Shown here: positions 33,787-44,663 of the stretch, piece by piece
Numbering within the stretch: position 1 is the stretch's first letter
Layout: each line of letters opens with the position of its first letter
Assembly: GCF_004331265.1 (NCBI RefSeq)
Contig: NZ_SJOO01000002.1
Coordinates: 496,001-560,000, forward strand
From: Enterobacter wuhouensis
GTDB taxonomy: Bacteria > Pseudomonadota > Gammaproteobacteria > Enterobacterales > Enterobacteriaceae
DNA length: 64,000 nucleotides
Direction: 5' to 3'
Position numbers and translations under genes: made by a program
The notes under the pieces: model-generated
Told to the model about the DNA's origin: nothing
The model's input: the letters and a program-made list of their open reading frames with translations, nothing else
Database searches by the model: none

Positions 33787-33822
33787 CCACCCTCCTCGTG
33801 GTACCAACAAAACATAGCGCGT

Positions 33823-33842
33823 TGGTTCTTTTTAAGGAACCA
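33823..33842. promoter_or_regulatory. Candidate operator between MocR gene and GNAT gene
   Basis: Inverted repeat TGGTTC-N8-GAACCA in the 100-bp divergent gap; a related TGGTACCA lies near 33799-33806. The position suits a site for the neighbouring MocR regulator. Inference only. Confidence 0.4.
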
Positions 33843-33886
33843 GTTATTCACTAGCCTGAAGCTCTTTCACTATCAAGGAGATGAAG

Positions 33887-34597
33887 ATGAATACGTTTAA
33901 CCAGTTTGGGCAGCCCGTAGGCGACGCGCTCGTCGACTGGCAGCCACGACCGCACCCTTCCCGGGCAACGTTTCAGGGTCAGTACTGCCGGCTGGAACCG
34001 CTGCGGGTGGAACACGCCGATGCGCTGTTTTCCGCTTATTCCCTTGCTGCAGACACGCGAAGCTGGACGTGGCTGCTGCGTGAGCCCGATGCGACCACAG
34101 CCGAATTTACCGGGTGGGTTGAAAGCGTGTGCGCGCTATCGGATCCAATGCATTTCACCGTTATCGATAATCAGACGCAGGCCCCGGTGGGCACGCTGGC
34201 GCTGATGCGCATCGATCCCAAAAATGGCGTCGTGGAGGTGGGGCACGTGCATTTCTCCCCGCTCCTCAGCCGCACGCCGATGTCAACGGAAGCTCAATAC
34301 CTGCTGATGAAGTACGTGTTCGATACCCTGGGCTATCGACGCTACGAATGGAAATGCAACAGCCTGAACGAGCCTTCCCGCAGGGCGGCGCTGCGGTTGG
34401 GCTTTCAGTTTGAAGGGCGCTTTCGCCAGGCGCTGGTCGTCAAAGGCCACAACCGGGACACCGACTGGTTTTCGATCGTGGACAACGAATGGCCGGCGCT
34501 GGCGAGCGCGTTTGAAAACTGGCTTGCCATCGGCAATTTCACGCCCGATGGCAAGCAGAGAAGATCCCTGGAAAGCTGGCGAGAACAACGCGCTTAG
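33887..34597 (+). CDS. GNAT-family (RimJ-like) acetyltransferase
   Basis: 236 residues from the ATG at 33887; AGGAG at 33876-33880 suits this start better than the ATG at 33881. GNAT fold of the RimJ/RimL-like group: [20 protein letters not shown], the acetyl-CoA region [26 protein letters not shown] and [23 protein letters not shown]. The substrate is unknown. It is divergent from the MocR-type regulator and probably controlled by it. Its stop overlaps the convergent rpmJ2 stop by 4 bp. Confidence 0.85.
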   Translation: MNTFNQFGQPVGDALVDWQPRPHPSRATFQGQYCRLEPLRVEHADALFSAYSLAADTRSWTWLLREPDATTAEFTGWVESVCALSDPMHFTVIDNQTQAPVGTLALMRIDPKNGVVEVGHVHFSPLLSRTPMSTEAQYLLMKYVFDTLGYRRYEWKCNSLNEPSRRAALRLGFQFEGRFRQALVVKGHNRDTDWFSIVDNEWPALASAFENWLAIGNFTPDGKQRRSLESWREQRA

Positions 34598-34734
34598 CGT
34601 CTTTTTTTACGTCCCTGAACCGCCTTAAAGCGCGGGTTAGATTTGCAGATCACGTACAAACGCCCTTTGCGTTTGACGATCTGGCAGTCCGGATGACGCT
34701 GTTTGGCACTGCGAAGTGAGTTAAGCACCTGCAT
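34594..34734 (-). CDS. ykgO: RpmJ2 (YkgO), alternative ribosomal protein L36
   Basis: 46-residue protein [20 protein letters not shown] followed by [20 protein letters not shown] and a basic tail; matches E. coli YkgO. This L36 paralogue lacks the usual zinc-ribbon set (only Cys17 and Cys31), so it can replace the zinc-bound L36 when zinc is scarce. It starts 2 bp after the rpmE2 stop, in one operon behind the Zur-like site. Confidence 0.93.
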   Translation of the reverse strand: MQVLNSLRSAKQRHPDCQIVKRKGRLYVICKSNPRFKAVQGRKKRR

Positions 34735-34736
34735 GA

Positions 34737-34997
34737 TTAACCTCGCTTCGCATTAAGAAAGCCGCCAAAACGCTTGCGGAAGCGCGCTGCGCTGCCGTCC
34801 GTCGAGAACGTTTTTTGCTTACCGGTATAAAACGGGTGCGATTTTGAAGAAACCTCGATGGTGATATACGGGAAGGTTTCACCGTCGAGTTCAATTTCGC
34901 GGTCGGTCTTGATGGTTGAGCCGACCTTAAAGTATTCATTGGCACTGGTGTCGTGAAACACAACGGTGCGATAGGCTGGATGGATATCAGGTTTCAT
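34737..34997 (-). CDS. ykgM: RpmE2 (YkgM), zinc-independent ribosomal protein L31 type B
   Basis: 86 residues from the ATG ending at 34997 ([20 protein letters not shown]). Type B L31 without any of the four zinc cysteines of L31 type A; the family signature [12 protein letters not shown] is present. It replaces L31 during zinc starvation and releases zinc. First gene of the rpmE2-rpmJ2 operon. The longer upstream frame runs through the operator and is rejected. Confidence 0.94.
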   Translation of the reverse strand: MKPDIHPAYRTVVFHDTSANEYFKVGSTIKTDREIELDGETFPYITIEVSSKSHPFYTGKQKTFSTDGSAARFRKRFGGFLNAKRG

Positions 34998-35012
34998 CGC
35001 TGTCTTCTCATG

Positions 35013-35033
35013 TTTTGTTATAACATAACAAAA
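35013..35033. promoter_or_regulatory. Zur box of rpmE2-rpmJ2
   Basis: Perfect palindrome with arms TTTTGTTAT and ATAACAAAA around AAC, 16 bp upstream of rpmE2. It resembles the enterobacterial Zur consensus (GTTATA-N-TATAAC core), so repression by Zn-Zur is likely. Confidence 0.82.
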
Positions 35034-35229
35034 TAATATCCGAGCCTCGCTGCAAAAACAACCCCTGATAATACGCCACCACTCCGACAAGATTTTGTGA
35101 TTTACCAACAGCAGGCTGAAATCAATGACCGTCGCGTGCTATAACTATATCATTTCGCGGTAAAATCTTTCTCCTCAGGCGATCACACTCAGTGCTACTG
35201 CAACGGGCATATGAGAAGGAAACAGCAGC

Positions 35230-36795
35230 ATGAAAACCCGACATCTGGTCAGCCTGGTGACAGGCATATTGATCTTTTCTGTGCTGATACCGATTTGCCT
35301 CAGTATCTGGCTGGCGCATCGCCAGGCGGAAAAACAGTTCGTTGATGCGCTGGAAAACTACGCCTCCCGCGTGATGCTTCGGGCAGACAAAGTCGTGGGA
35401 CAGGCAAAAGATGCCCTTACGCAGCTGCAAACAATCACCTATCTGCCCTGCAGTCAGATGCACCTGCGAGAGCTGCGCCGGCTCACGTTCTCATATCGCT
35501 ATGTGCAGGAGGTGATTTACGTCGACAACCTCAAACCCGTCTGCTCCTCGCTGGAGCAGGTCAGCCACGCCGGGCCTTTTCCGCCTCCCATGCGCGTGAC
35601 CTCTGACGGCTACAGCGCCTGGATCACCACGCAAAACGATCTGGGCTTTAATCACTACATGGCCGTTTTGGGTAAAGCACACTATCTGGTGATGATTGAC
35701 CCTGAATCGCTGGTCGATGTCATTCCCTTTGGCTCTATGCGCACCGATGCTGCGCTAATCGGTCATGGCAATAATATTATTTTCGCCAGGAGCGATACGC
35801 TTAACCCCCACATCCGTCAACTTCTGGAAACCCAGAGCCTGACGCAACTGCAGTACAAAGGTTCAATGTACATTGCAAAGTCGGTGTCCGACCTGGGATA
35901 TACCGTGGTGGCATGGGCCGCGCTGAAACCGCTTGAAGAGAGCTGGCATAAGCAGCTCTTTTTCTGGCTTCCCTTTGGCATGCTGGTCAGCCTGCTTGCC
36001 GCCCTGTTTTTGATCCGCATATTGCGCCGCATCCAGTCGCCCAAAAACCGACTGCAGGACGCCATAAACGGGCGCGATATTGTGGTGCACTATCAGCCCA
36101 TAGTGGCGCTGTGCAGCGGTAAGATCGTGGGGGCCGAGGCGCTGGCGCGCTGGCCGCAGCCAGACGGAAGCAGTTTGTCACCCGATATTTTTGTGCCGCT
36201 GGCAGAGCAGACTGGCCTTATTTCACCGTTAACCCAGCTCATCGTTGAAAAAGTGTTCGAAGATATGGGGCACTGGCTGCATCACCATCCGGATCAGCAT
36301 ATTTCCATTAATCTCGCGTCGGACGATCTGACCTCCGGCAAGCTGCCACCTTTGCTTCATAACCTGCTGAACAAATGGGAAGTTCATCCTGGACAAATTG
36401 CCCTTGAGCTTACCGAGCGCGGTTTTGCCGATCCCAAAGTGAGTGCCCCCGCCATAGCCGCATTCCGCCGCTCGGGGCACCCTGTATATATTGATGATTT
36501 CGGGACCGGCTATTCCAGCCTGAGCTATCTGCAGGATCTGGACGTCGACACGCTGAAAATAGATAAATCTTTTGTGGATGCGCTGGAGTACAAAAACGTC
36601 ACGCCGCACATTATTGAAATGGCGAAATCACTCAAGCTGGCGATGGTTGCCGAGGGCATTGAAACCCAGGGCCAGCTCGACTGGCTGCATCGTCACGGCG
36701 TGCAGTATGGTCAGGGCTGGTACTACAGTAAGGCGCTGCCGAAGGTGGAATTCGTGCTCTGGGCCGAACACAACCTTGAGCAGCACGTTACTTAA
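35230..36795 (+). CDS. pdeB: PdeB (YlaB), CSS-domain cyclic-di-GMP phosphodiesterase
   Basis: 521-residue inner-membrane EAL phosphodiesterase. The first helix (about 7-27) and second (about 243-263) flank a periplasmic CSS domain with the Cys-Ser-Ser motif at 105-107 and a partner Cys74, thought to form a redox-controlled disulfide. The EAL domain keeps its catalytic set: EALAR (303-307), INLAS, ELTERGF, DDFGTGYSS, KIDKSF, EGIET and GQGW, so it should be active. The closest recalled relative is E. coli YlaB/PdeB. Its stop is 6 bp from the convergent lacZ stop. Confidence 0.92.
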   Translation: MKTRHLVSLVTGILIFSVLIPICLSIWLAHRQAEKQFVDALENYASRVMLRADKVVGQAKDALTQLQTITYLPCSQMHLRELRRLTFSYRYVQEVIYVDNLKPVCSSLEQVSHAGPFPPPMRVTSDGYSAWITTQNDLGFNHYMAVLGKAHYLVMIDPESLVDVIPFGSMRTDAALIGHGNNIIFARSDTLNPHIRQLLETQSLTQLQYKGSMYIAKSVSDLGYTVVAWAALKPLEESWHKQLFFWLPFGMLVSLLAALFLIRILRRIQSPKNRLQDAINGRDIVVHYQPIVALCSGKIVGAEALARWPQPDGSSLSPDIFVPLAEQTGLISPLTQLIVEKVFEDMGHWLHHHPDQHISINLASDDLTSGKLPPLLHNLLNKWEVHPGQIALELTERGFADPKVSAPAIAAFRRSGHPVYIDDFGTGYSSLSYLQDLDVDTLKIDKSFVDALEYKNVTPHIIEMAKSLKLAMVAEGIETQGQLDWLHRHGVQYGQGWYYSKALPKVEFVLWAEHNLEQHVT

Positions 36796-36801
36796 GTCAG
36801 T

Positions 36802-39923
<3,122 letters not shown>

Positions 39924-39929
39924 TTAGTC

Positions 39930-39958
39930 AACATGCCCTGGTAATGTATGGCGGTAAA
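39930..39958 (-). promoter_or_regulatory. lacZ promoter
   Basis: Minus-strand TTTACC (39958-39953) and CATGTT (39935-39930) with a 17-bp spacer resemble the E. coli lac promoter (TTTACA, TATGTT). A half-conserved CRP site TGTGA-N6-TCGCT (39991-39976) lies upstream. Confidence 0.7.
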
Positions 39959-39997
39959 GTGTCCGATCGCAACGTAGCGAGTCAGATCACAAAAGCA

Positions 39998-41068
39998 TTA
40001 CTCCCGCGCGATTTTCTCCGCCAGAAGCGTCAGAGCCTTCAACTGCCGGGCAAGATCGTCACGATCGGCTCGATCGGCTGCACGAGGCGCGCTGGAATGC
40101 CGTGCGATTAAGGTCACGGGCAGCTGCATTTGCCAGCCGTTTTTCTCCTGCGTGGGCGCCAATAGCCATTCCACGCTTCGCTCGCCCGCCTCGCGGAAGG
40201 CCTGACGAACGGTCGTGAGGGGAGGAGAAAACCAGGCACTGTCGGCGGTATCATCAAACCCGACAATAGAAATATGCCCCGGCACCGCAATCCCTTTTTC
40301 GGCGCAGGCACGCATTACGCCAAGCGCCATTTGGTCATTCGCCACCAGAATCGCGTCGGGCAACTGCGCGCCCGATAACAGCTGATGGGCTTTTTCATAT
40401 CCGGAGGCCGCACTCCACTCCCCGTAAGCCACCGCTACGGGCTCAAGCCCGGACTGCGCCAGCGAGGCTTTCCAGCCCGCCAGCCGCGCGCGCGCAGAGA
40501 CGGAACTTTCTGGCCCGCTCAGGAGAGCAATACGCCGATGCCCCAGGGAAAGAAGATGTTCAGCCCCCAGGCTGGCCCCCTGCCCGGCATTAAACACCAG
40601 GCTGTTGACCCGCGCAGAAGGAGAAACATCCAGGAACAGCACCGGTACGGACGCAGCCAGCGTTTTGAGCTGTTCGGCAAGCGGATCGTCCAGCGGGACG
40701 TTGACCAGCAGTGCGTCCACGCGCTGCGCCAGCAGCTCCTGGATGGCGGCCTGGCACTGCTGCGGATGTTCCACCATCGAAATGAGCACGCTCGCCCCCT
40801 GCTCCAGCGCGCGGGATTTTACGGCAGAGGCTATTTGCGAAGGCGCATGCAGCGCCAGATCGGTGGTGATCAGCCCCAGGGTACGCGTACGTTTTCCCGC
40901 CAGCTGCTGTGCGCCACGGTTGGGGACGTAGTGCAGCTCGGCCATCGCCCGCTGCACCTTTTCCCGCGTGCGGGCGGAGACATGCTCCGCATCGTTAATC
41001 ACGCGGGAAACGGTCTGGTAAGAAACCCCCGCAAGGAGGGCGACATCATAAAGGGTGATCGCTTTCAT
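39998..41068 (-). CDS. lacI: LacI, lac repressor
   Basis: 356 residues from the ATG ending at 41068 (MKAITLYDVALLAGVSYQTV). The recognition helix has Tyr17, Gln18 and Arg22, the residues that read the lac operator in E. coli LacI. The hinge region PNRGAQQLAGKRTRTLGLI and the sugar-binding core follow. A C-terminal Leu-rich segment (LARQLKALTLLAEKI) suggests tetramerisation and DNA looping. An operator copy lies about 57 bp upstream of its start. Confidence 0.95.
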   Translation of the reverse strand: MKAITLYDVALLAGVSYQTVSRVINDAEHVSARTREKVQRAMAELHYVPNRGAQQLAGKRTRTLGLITTDLALHAPSQIASAVKSRALEQGASVLISMVEHPQQCQAAIQELLAQRVDALLVNVPLDDPLAEQLKTLAASVPVLFLDVSPSARVNSLVFNAGQGASLGAEHLLSLGHRRIALLSGPESSVSARARLAGWKASLAQSGLEPVAVAYGEWSAASGYEKAHQLLSGAQLPDAILVANDQMALGVMRACAEKGIAVPGHISIVGFDDTADSAWFSPPLTTVRQAFREAGERSVEWLLAPTQEKNGWQMQLPVTLIARHSSAPRAADRADRDDLARQLKALTLLAEKIARE

Positions 41069-41124
41069 GCATTCCGGCTTCGCGTCGAGAGGATCCACTA
41101 TTGTGGCATAGCGTTAACCTTAAA

Positions 41125-41145
41125 GCATGTGAGCGCTTCGCAAAA
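41125..41145. promoter_or_regulatory. Third LacI operator upstream of lacI
   Basis: The plus strand reads ATGTGAGCGCTTCGCAAAA. The 15-mer GTGAGCGCTTCGCAA (41129-41143) is repeated exactly, in opposite orientation, in the lacZ-proximal operator. It covers the region where the lacI promoter should lie. Confidence 0.75.
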
Positions 41146-41757
41146 TTAAACAATCTGCTCCGGCTGAGCAATGTTATCAGCGCGCGGCTTCTGCCGGAAC
41201 CACGGCAAGCAGAGCTGAATCATAGGGCCAATGGTCAGGGCATACACCACGGTGCCTACGCCAAACGTTCCGCCAAGAATACAGCCGATAATTAACACGC
41301 TCACCTCGATCCCGGTGCGCACGCTGCGAATCGACCAGCCAAGACGCGCATGGATCCCTGTCATCAGGCCATCTCGCGGCCCGGCACCAAAGCCCGCGCC
41401 AATATACATACCCGTTGCAATTGCATTCACCACAATGCCGGACAGCAGCAGGGTGATGCGTATCGGTAGCGAAGTCAGCTCGGGGATCAGCGCCATCGAA
41501 GCATCCGCCGCGAGGCCGATACAGATTACGTTACTGATAGTGCCAAGCCCCGGCATTTGACGAAGCGGTATCCACAGCAGCAGCACCGCCGCCCCGGTCA
41601 AAATAATCACCGTACCGATACTCATCCCCAGCTGCAGTGCCACCCCAAGGTGAAAAACGTCCCACGGATCGACACCGAGATCCGAGCGAATAAACATTGC
41701 GGTGGACAGGCCGTAAAGCCCCAGACCGACGTAAAGCTGTACCAGACGACGTACCAT
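41146..41757 (-). CDS. yczE: YczE/YitT-family inner-membrane protein
   Basis: 203-residue membrane protein with about five hydrophobic segments. The signature stretch SDLGVDPWDVFHLGVA and its internal repeat GAGFGAGPRDGLMTGI are typical of YczE/YyaS/YitT proteins. Function unknown; transport is often guessed. It is divergent from a MocR-type regulator, the known yczE-yczR pairing. The symbol is assigned by family and context. Confidence 0.78.
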   Translation of the reverse strand: MVRRLVQLYVGLGLYGLSTAMFIRSDLGVDPWDVFHLGVALQLGMSIGTVIILTGAAVLLLWIPLRQMPGLGTISNVICIGLAADASMALIPELTSLPIRITLLLSGIVVNAIATGMYIGAGFGAGPRDGLMTGIHARLGWSIRSVRTGIEVSVLIIGCILGGTFGVGTVVYALTIGPMIQLCLPWFRQKPRADNIAQPEQIV

Positions 41758-41816
41758 TTTTATCTTCTCCGAATAACCAGACTTTCATCCTGAACCAAAA
41801 TGGCATTATGATTAAT

Positions 41817-41838
41817 GTCCAGTTTTGAAATAGTGGAC
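41817..41838. promoter_or_regulatory. Candidate yczR/yczE operator
   Basis: Inverted repeat GTCCA-N12-TGGAC within the 86-bp divergent gap, ending a few bases upstream of yczR. A MocR-binding role is inferred from position only. Confidence 0.35.
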
Positions 41839-41843
41839 TGCAC

Positions 41844-43265
41844 ATGTCATCACGTCGTTTCGGAAGCCAGTCTCTGGTCCGCCTGTTAGGCCACTGGCAG
41901 CAGCCCTCGTCGCGTACCCCGCTCTGGCGTCAGCTGGCTGACGGATTACGTCTGTTAATTCTTGACGGCAGGCTGGCGCTTAGCACGCGGCTGCCGGGTG
42001 AACGGGAGCTGGCCACTGCGCTGGACGTGAGCAGGACAACCATCGGCAGCGCGCTGGCCCATCTGCGGGAGGAGGGATACCTCGAGAGCCGACACGGCAG
42101 CGGCTCACGCGTGATTTTGCCGGATACCCGCGCCATACCCACCCTGTCAGCCGCCAGCGCGGCGCTGGATCTCTCGACTGCCGCGCTCAATGCCGGACCC
42201 GAAATCCACCAGGCCTACACCCATGCGCTCGCGACCATTCCGCAGCACCTTACCCTGACGGGGTACGATCAGCTTGGGCTGTTGGCACTGCGCGAAGCTA
42301 TTGCCGCCCGCTATACCGCGCGAGGGCTGCCGACCCAGGCAGATGAAGTGATGGTAGTAAACGGTGCGGTGAGCGGCTTTGCGCTGGTGCTGCGGATGAT
42401 GACCGGCCCGGGCGATCGCGTCGTGGTTGATTATCCTACCTATCCGCTGGCGATCGCCGCTATCCAGGGGGCGCAATGTCGGCCCGTGGGCGTTTCGCTG
42501 CCGGATAAGGGCTGGGATACGGATGGCTTCGCGGCAACGCTTGCCCAGACGGCCCCCCGCCTGGCGTACCTGATGCCGGATTTCCACAATCCAACAGGGC
42601 GCTGTATGGATCGCGCCACCCGTCAGGCCATAACCGATATTGCTGCAAAGACCCGCACCGCGCTGGTTGTCGATGAAACGATGGTGGATTTGTGGTTTGA
42701 CGCGCCGCCGCCGCCACCGCTGGCCTCCTTTAACCCGGGAGCAAACGTGATTACGCTCGGCTCAGCCGGAAAAAGCTTCTGGGGAGGACTTCGCCTCGGA
42801 TGGATCCGCGCCAACTCGCGCACCATCGCAACGCTGACCCAGACCCGCGACACCCTTGATTTGGGCTCGCCAATACTGGAACAGCTGGCAACACAGTGGC
42901 TGATTGAAAATAGCGATTCCTTCCTGCCCGCGCGCCGAAAAATGCTGAAGGCACACCGCAGCCGGTGTCGCGAGCTGCTGCAAAAGCACTTCCCTGAATG
43001 GCGATTTCAGGAGGCCGAAGGCGGGCTTTCCTACTGGATAGAGCTGCCCGGCATGCATGCGACGCAGCTGGCCGCACGCGCCGAAACGCTGGGGATAAAT
43101 CTGGGAACGGGCACGCGGTTTGGTCTTTCCGGTGCGTTTGATCGCTACTTACGCATGCCCTTCTCGCTCGACCCGGATCGGCTTGAAGAAGCGCTGCTAA
43201 GAATTAAACCGCTTTGGCTGGCGCTAAATAAAAGCACGCCATCAATTAAGCGCAGCCTGGTATAA
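41844..43265 (+). CDS. yczR: YczR-type MocR regulator
   Basis: 473 residues: GntR winged helix (LWRQLADGLRLLILDGRLAL...SRTTIGSALAHLREEGYL) and an aminotransferase-like domain with YLMPDFHNPTGRCMD and the likely PLP-binding Lys in LGSAGKSFWGGLRLGWIR. It is distinct in sequence from the other MocR protein in this window (32326-33786). Divergent pairing with yczE suggests it regulates that gene. The 473 residues fit the usual MocR size. Confidence 0.8.
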   Translation: MSSRRFGSQSLVRLLGHWQQPSSRTPLWRQLADGLRLLILDGRLALSTRLPGERELATALDVSRTTIGSALAHLREEGYLESRHGSGSRVILPDTRAIPTLSAASAALDLSTAALNAGPEIHQAYTHALATIPQHLTLTGYDQLGLLALREAIAARYTARGLPTQADEVMVVNGAVSGFALVLRMMTGPGDRVVVDYPTYPLAIAAIQGAQCRPVGVSLPDKGWDTDGFAATLAQTAPRLAYLMPDFHNPTGRCMDRATRQAITDIAAKTRTALVVDETMVDLWFDAPPPPPLASFNPGANVITLGSAGKSFWGGLRLGWIRANSRTIATLTQTRDTLDLGSPILEQLATQWLIENSDSFLPARRKMLKAHRSRCRELLQKHFPEWRFQEAEGGLSYWIELPGMHATQLAARAETLGINLGTGTRFGLSGAFDRYLRMPFSLDPDRLEEALLRIKPLWLALNKSTPSIKRSLV

Positions 43266-43276
43266 TGTAAATAATA

Positions 43277-43313
43277 AAAACTGCTGACTGTAATGCATGC
43301 AGTCAGCAGTTTT
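43277..43313. terminator. Bidirectional terminator between yczR and small-ORF module
   Basis: 14-bp perfect stem AAAACTGCTGACTG / CAGTCAGCAGTTTT around TAATGCATG. The A and T ends suit termination from both the plus-strand yczR and the minus-strand small genes. Confidence 0.88.
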
Positions 43314-43326
43314 CACCGGCCAGGAT

Positions 43327-43542
43327 TTAGTGCTGCGGAGGAATAGGGAAACCTTTCAGCGAAATAACAAAACTTTCACCCTCTTTCTTTATTTTTGCGC
43401 CGGTGTCACACCAGTCAGACGCAATACGAAAGAATTCATCGCTTCCTACATTCCAGCCGAGACGTACATGCTTGACGTAGCCTGAGCGTAACAGATCGCA
43501 GGCCTCTTTGTAGTCACAGGCAGTTGACGGTTGTTGTTTCAT
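43327..43542 (-). CDS. 71-residue hypothetical protein, second gene of RHH module
   Basis: 71 residues, MKQQPSTACDYKEACDLLRS to SFVISLKGFPIPPQH. It contains three Cys (9, 15, 45) and five Trp/Tyr residues, with no membrane segment and no motif I can name. Its ATG overlaps the stop of the upstream RHH gene (ATGA), so the two are translationally coupled. Partner, effector or toxin roles are all possible; none is shown by the sequence. Confidence 0.7.
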   Translation of the reverse strand: MKQQPSTACDYKEACDLLRSGYVKHVRLGWNVGSDEFFRIASDWCDTGAKIKKEGESFVISLKGFPIPPQH

Positions 43543-43790
43543 TTTCTCTTCTTCAGAAGTTTGCGTAGCGCTTTGATTTCTTTAGGAGTAAATGGATTTA
43601 CACTCTCTTCTTCCGTATGCTGATTATCAATATCCTCTTCCGATACTCCCGCCTCTTCTACTGCTTCAAATGCCAGCAGCAGCAGTTTTTCTGTCGTCAC
43701 GCTTAAATTCTCGTTATTCACTTCCGCGTAGTGGCGAAGTCTTTCTTTCAGCGCTTCATCAATTTTAACGTTTAGTACCGCAGTAGCCAT
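43539..43790 (-). CDS. Small ribbon-helix-helix-like protein
   Basis: 83 residues. The N-terminus TAVLNVKIDEALKERLRHYAE, followed by NNENLSVTTEKLLLLAFEA, has the strand-helix-helix look of MetJ/Arc/CopG DNA-binding proteins. An acidic linker (EEDIDNQHTEEES) and a basic tail (KALRKLLKKRK) follow. AGGGAAG precedes the ATG. Antitoxin-type RHH proteins are often coupled to a downstream small gene as here. AT-richer than neighbours, suggesting later acquisition. Confidence 0.75.
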   Translation of the reverse strand: MATAVLNVKIDEALKERLRHYAEVNNENLSVTTEKLLLLAFEAVEEAGVSEEDIDNQHTEEESVNPFTPKEIKALRKLLKKRK

Positions 43791-44039
43791 GATTGTTACT
43801 TCCCTTCGGAATAAGTTCTTTATTTAATACACGAAGTTATCCGCCTAAGCCAGATCTATATTTTTTGCTTATGACGGAAAAAAGACACCCAATAATAAAA
43901 TGACAGTCTATTATTACAGGTTTATGACAGTAATATTTCAAATGAATGAAAGATATATTACGCAGGCTATTAAATACCCTTTATATAATAAAGGCTATTT
44001 CAACTGGCGGTAGAGTAAGGGGGTCATGGAGGCCGAAAT

Positions 44040-44153
44040 GGGTGGGGGCCCTGCCAGCTACATCCCGGCACACACGTCGTCTGCCCTGGCTGCTTCCTTC
44101 CGGACCTGACCTGGTGAACAGAGTAGCGTTGCGGGAGAACCAACAGGGCCCCC
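44040..44153 (-). ncRNA. ffs: 4.5S RNA, signal recognition particle RNA
   Basis: 114 nt on the minus strand, from GGGGGCCCTGTTGG to GGCAGGGCCCCCACCC, which pair to close the long hairpin. The conserved SRP domain IV apical part GTCAGGTCCGGAAGGAAGCA is intact. The RNA binds Ffh for cotranslational targeting. Position beside atl matches E. coli. Confidence 0.97.
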
Positions 44154-44314
44154 ATTGAGAGCGTTGTTAACCAACGCGCTGGCGCATTATCGCTATGCCG
44201 CCCTGTAATTGCAAGCCGCAGGCGTCCGGATGCTGGTTTATTGCGCAAACAGGCGCAGTAATCAGTAAGAACCTGGTTTAACATGGCTGTCCAGACAATC
44301 CCACAGGCATAGAT

Positions 44315-44626
44315 ATGGACGAACACGACACCTTTCCACAGCGTGTATGGCAAATCGTGGCCTCCATCCCGGAAGGCTATATCACAACCTATGGCGACGT
44401 TGCCCGTCTTGCCGGTTCTCCCCGTGCCGCGCGCCAGGTCGGCGGCGTACTGAAGCGGCTTCCGGAGGGAAGCGCCTTACCGTGGCATCGCGTGGTGAAT
44501 CGTCACGGCGCAATTTCGCTCACCGGGCCGGATCTTCAGCGCCAGCGTCAGGCGTTGCTTTCCGAGGGGATACAGGTGTCAGGGTCGGGGCAGATAGATT
44601 TGCAGAAGTACCGCTGGGTGTACTGA
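44315..44626 (+). CDS. atl: Atl (YbaZ), alkyltransferase-like DNA repair protein
   Basis: 103-residue homologue of the O6-alkylguanine transferase DNA-binding domain. The transferase motif PCHR is PWHRVV here, so the alkyl-acceptor Cys is absent and the protein can only bind O6-alkylguanine and direct nucleotide excision repair. The helix-turn-helix region SPRAARQVGGVLKRLPEG is conserved. It is shorter at the N-terminus than the annotated E. coli protein (129), probably a start-site difference. Confidence 0.93.
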   Translation: MDEHDTFPQRVWQIVASIPEGYITTYGDVARLAGSPRAARQVGGVLKRLPEGSALPWHRVVNRHGAISLTGPDLQRQRQALLSEGIQVSGSGQIDLQKYRWVY

Positions 44627-44632
44627 TTGACA

Positions 44633-44652
44633 CCCTCTCCCGCAGGAGAGGG
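44633..44652. repeat. Single-unit palindrome (CCCTCTCCC family), atl/ybaY
   Basis: CCCTCTCC-CGCA-GGAGAGGG followed by TTT, seven bases after the atl stop and 12 before the convergent ybaY stop. It is a solo inner unit of the repeat family and may terminate atl. Confidence 0.8.
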
Positions 44653-44663
44653 TTTAGCCTTAA

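Noticed and set aside
43297..43485. 62-codon plus-strand frame after yczR
   Set aside because: It runs through the terminator hairpin and antisense to the 71-residue gene, whose coupling to the RHH gene is more convincing.
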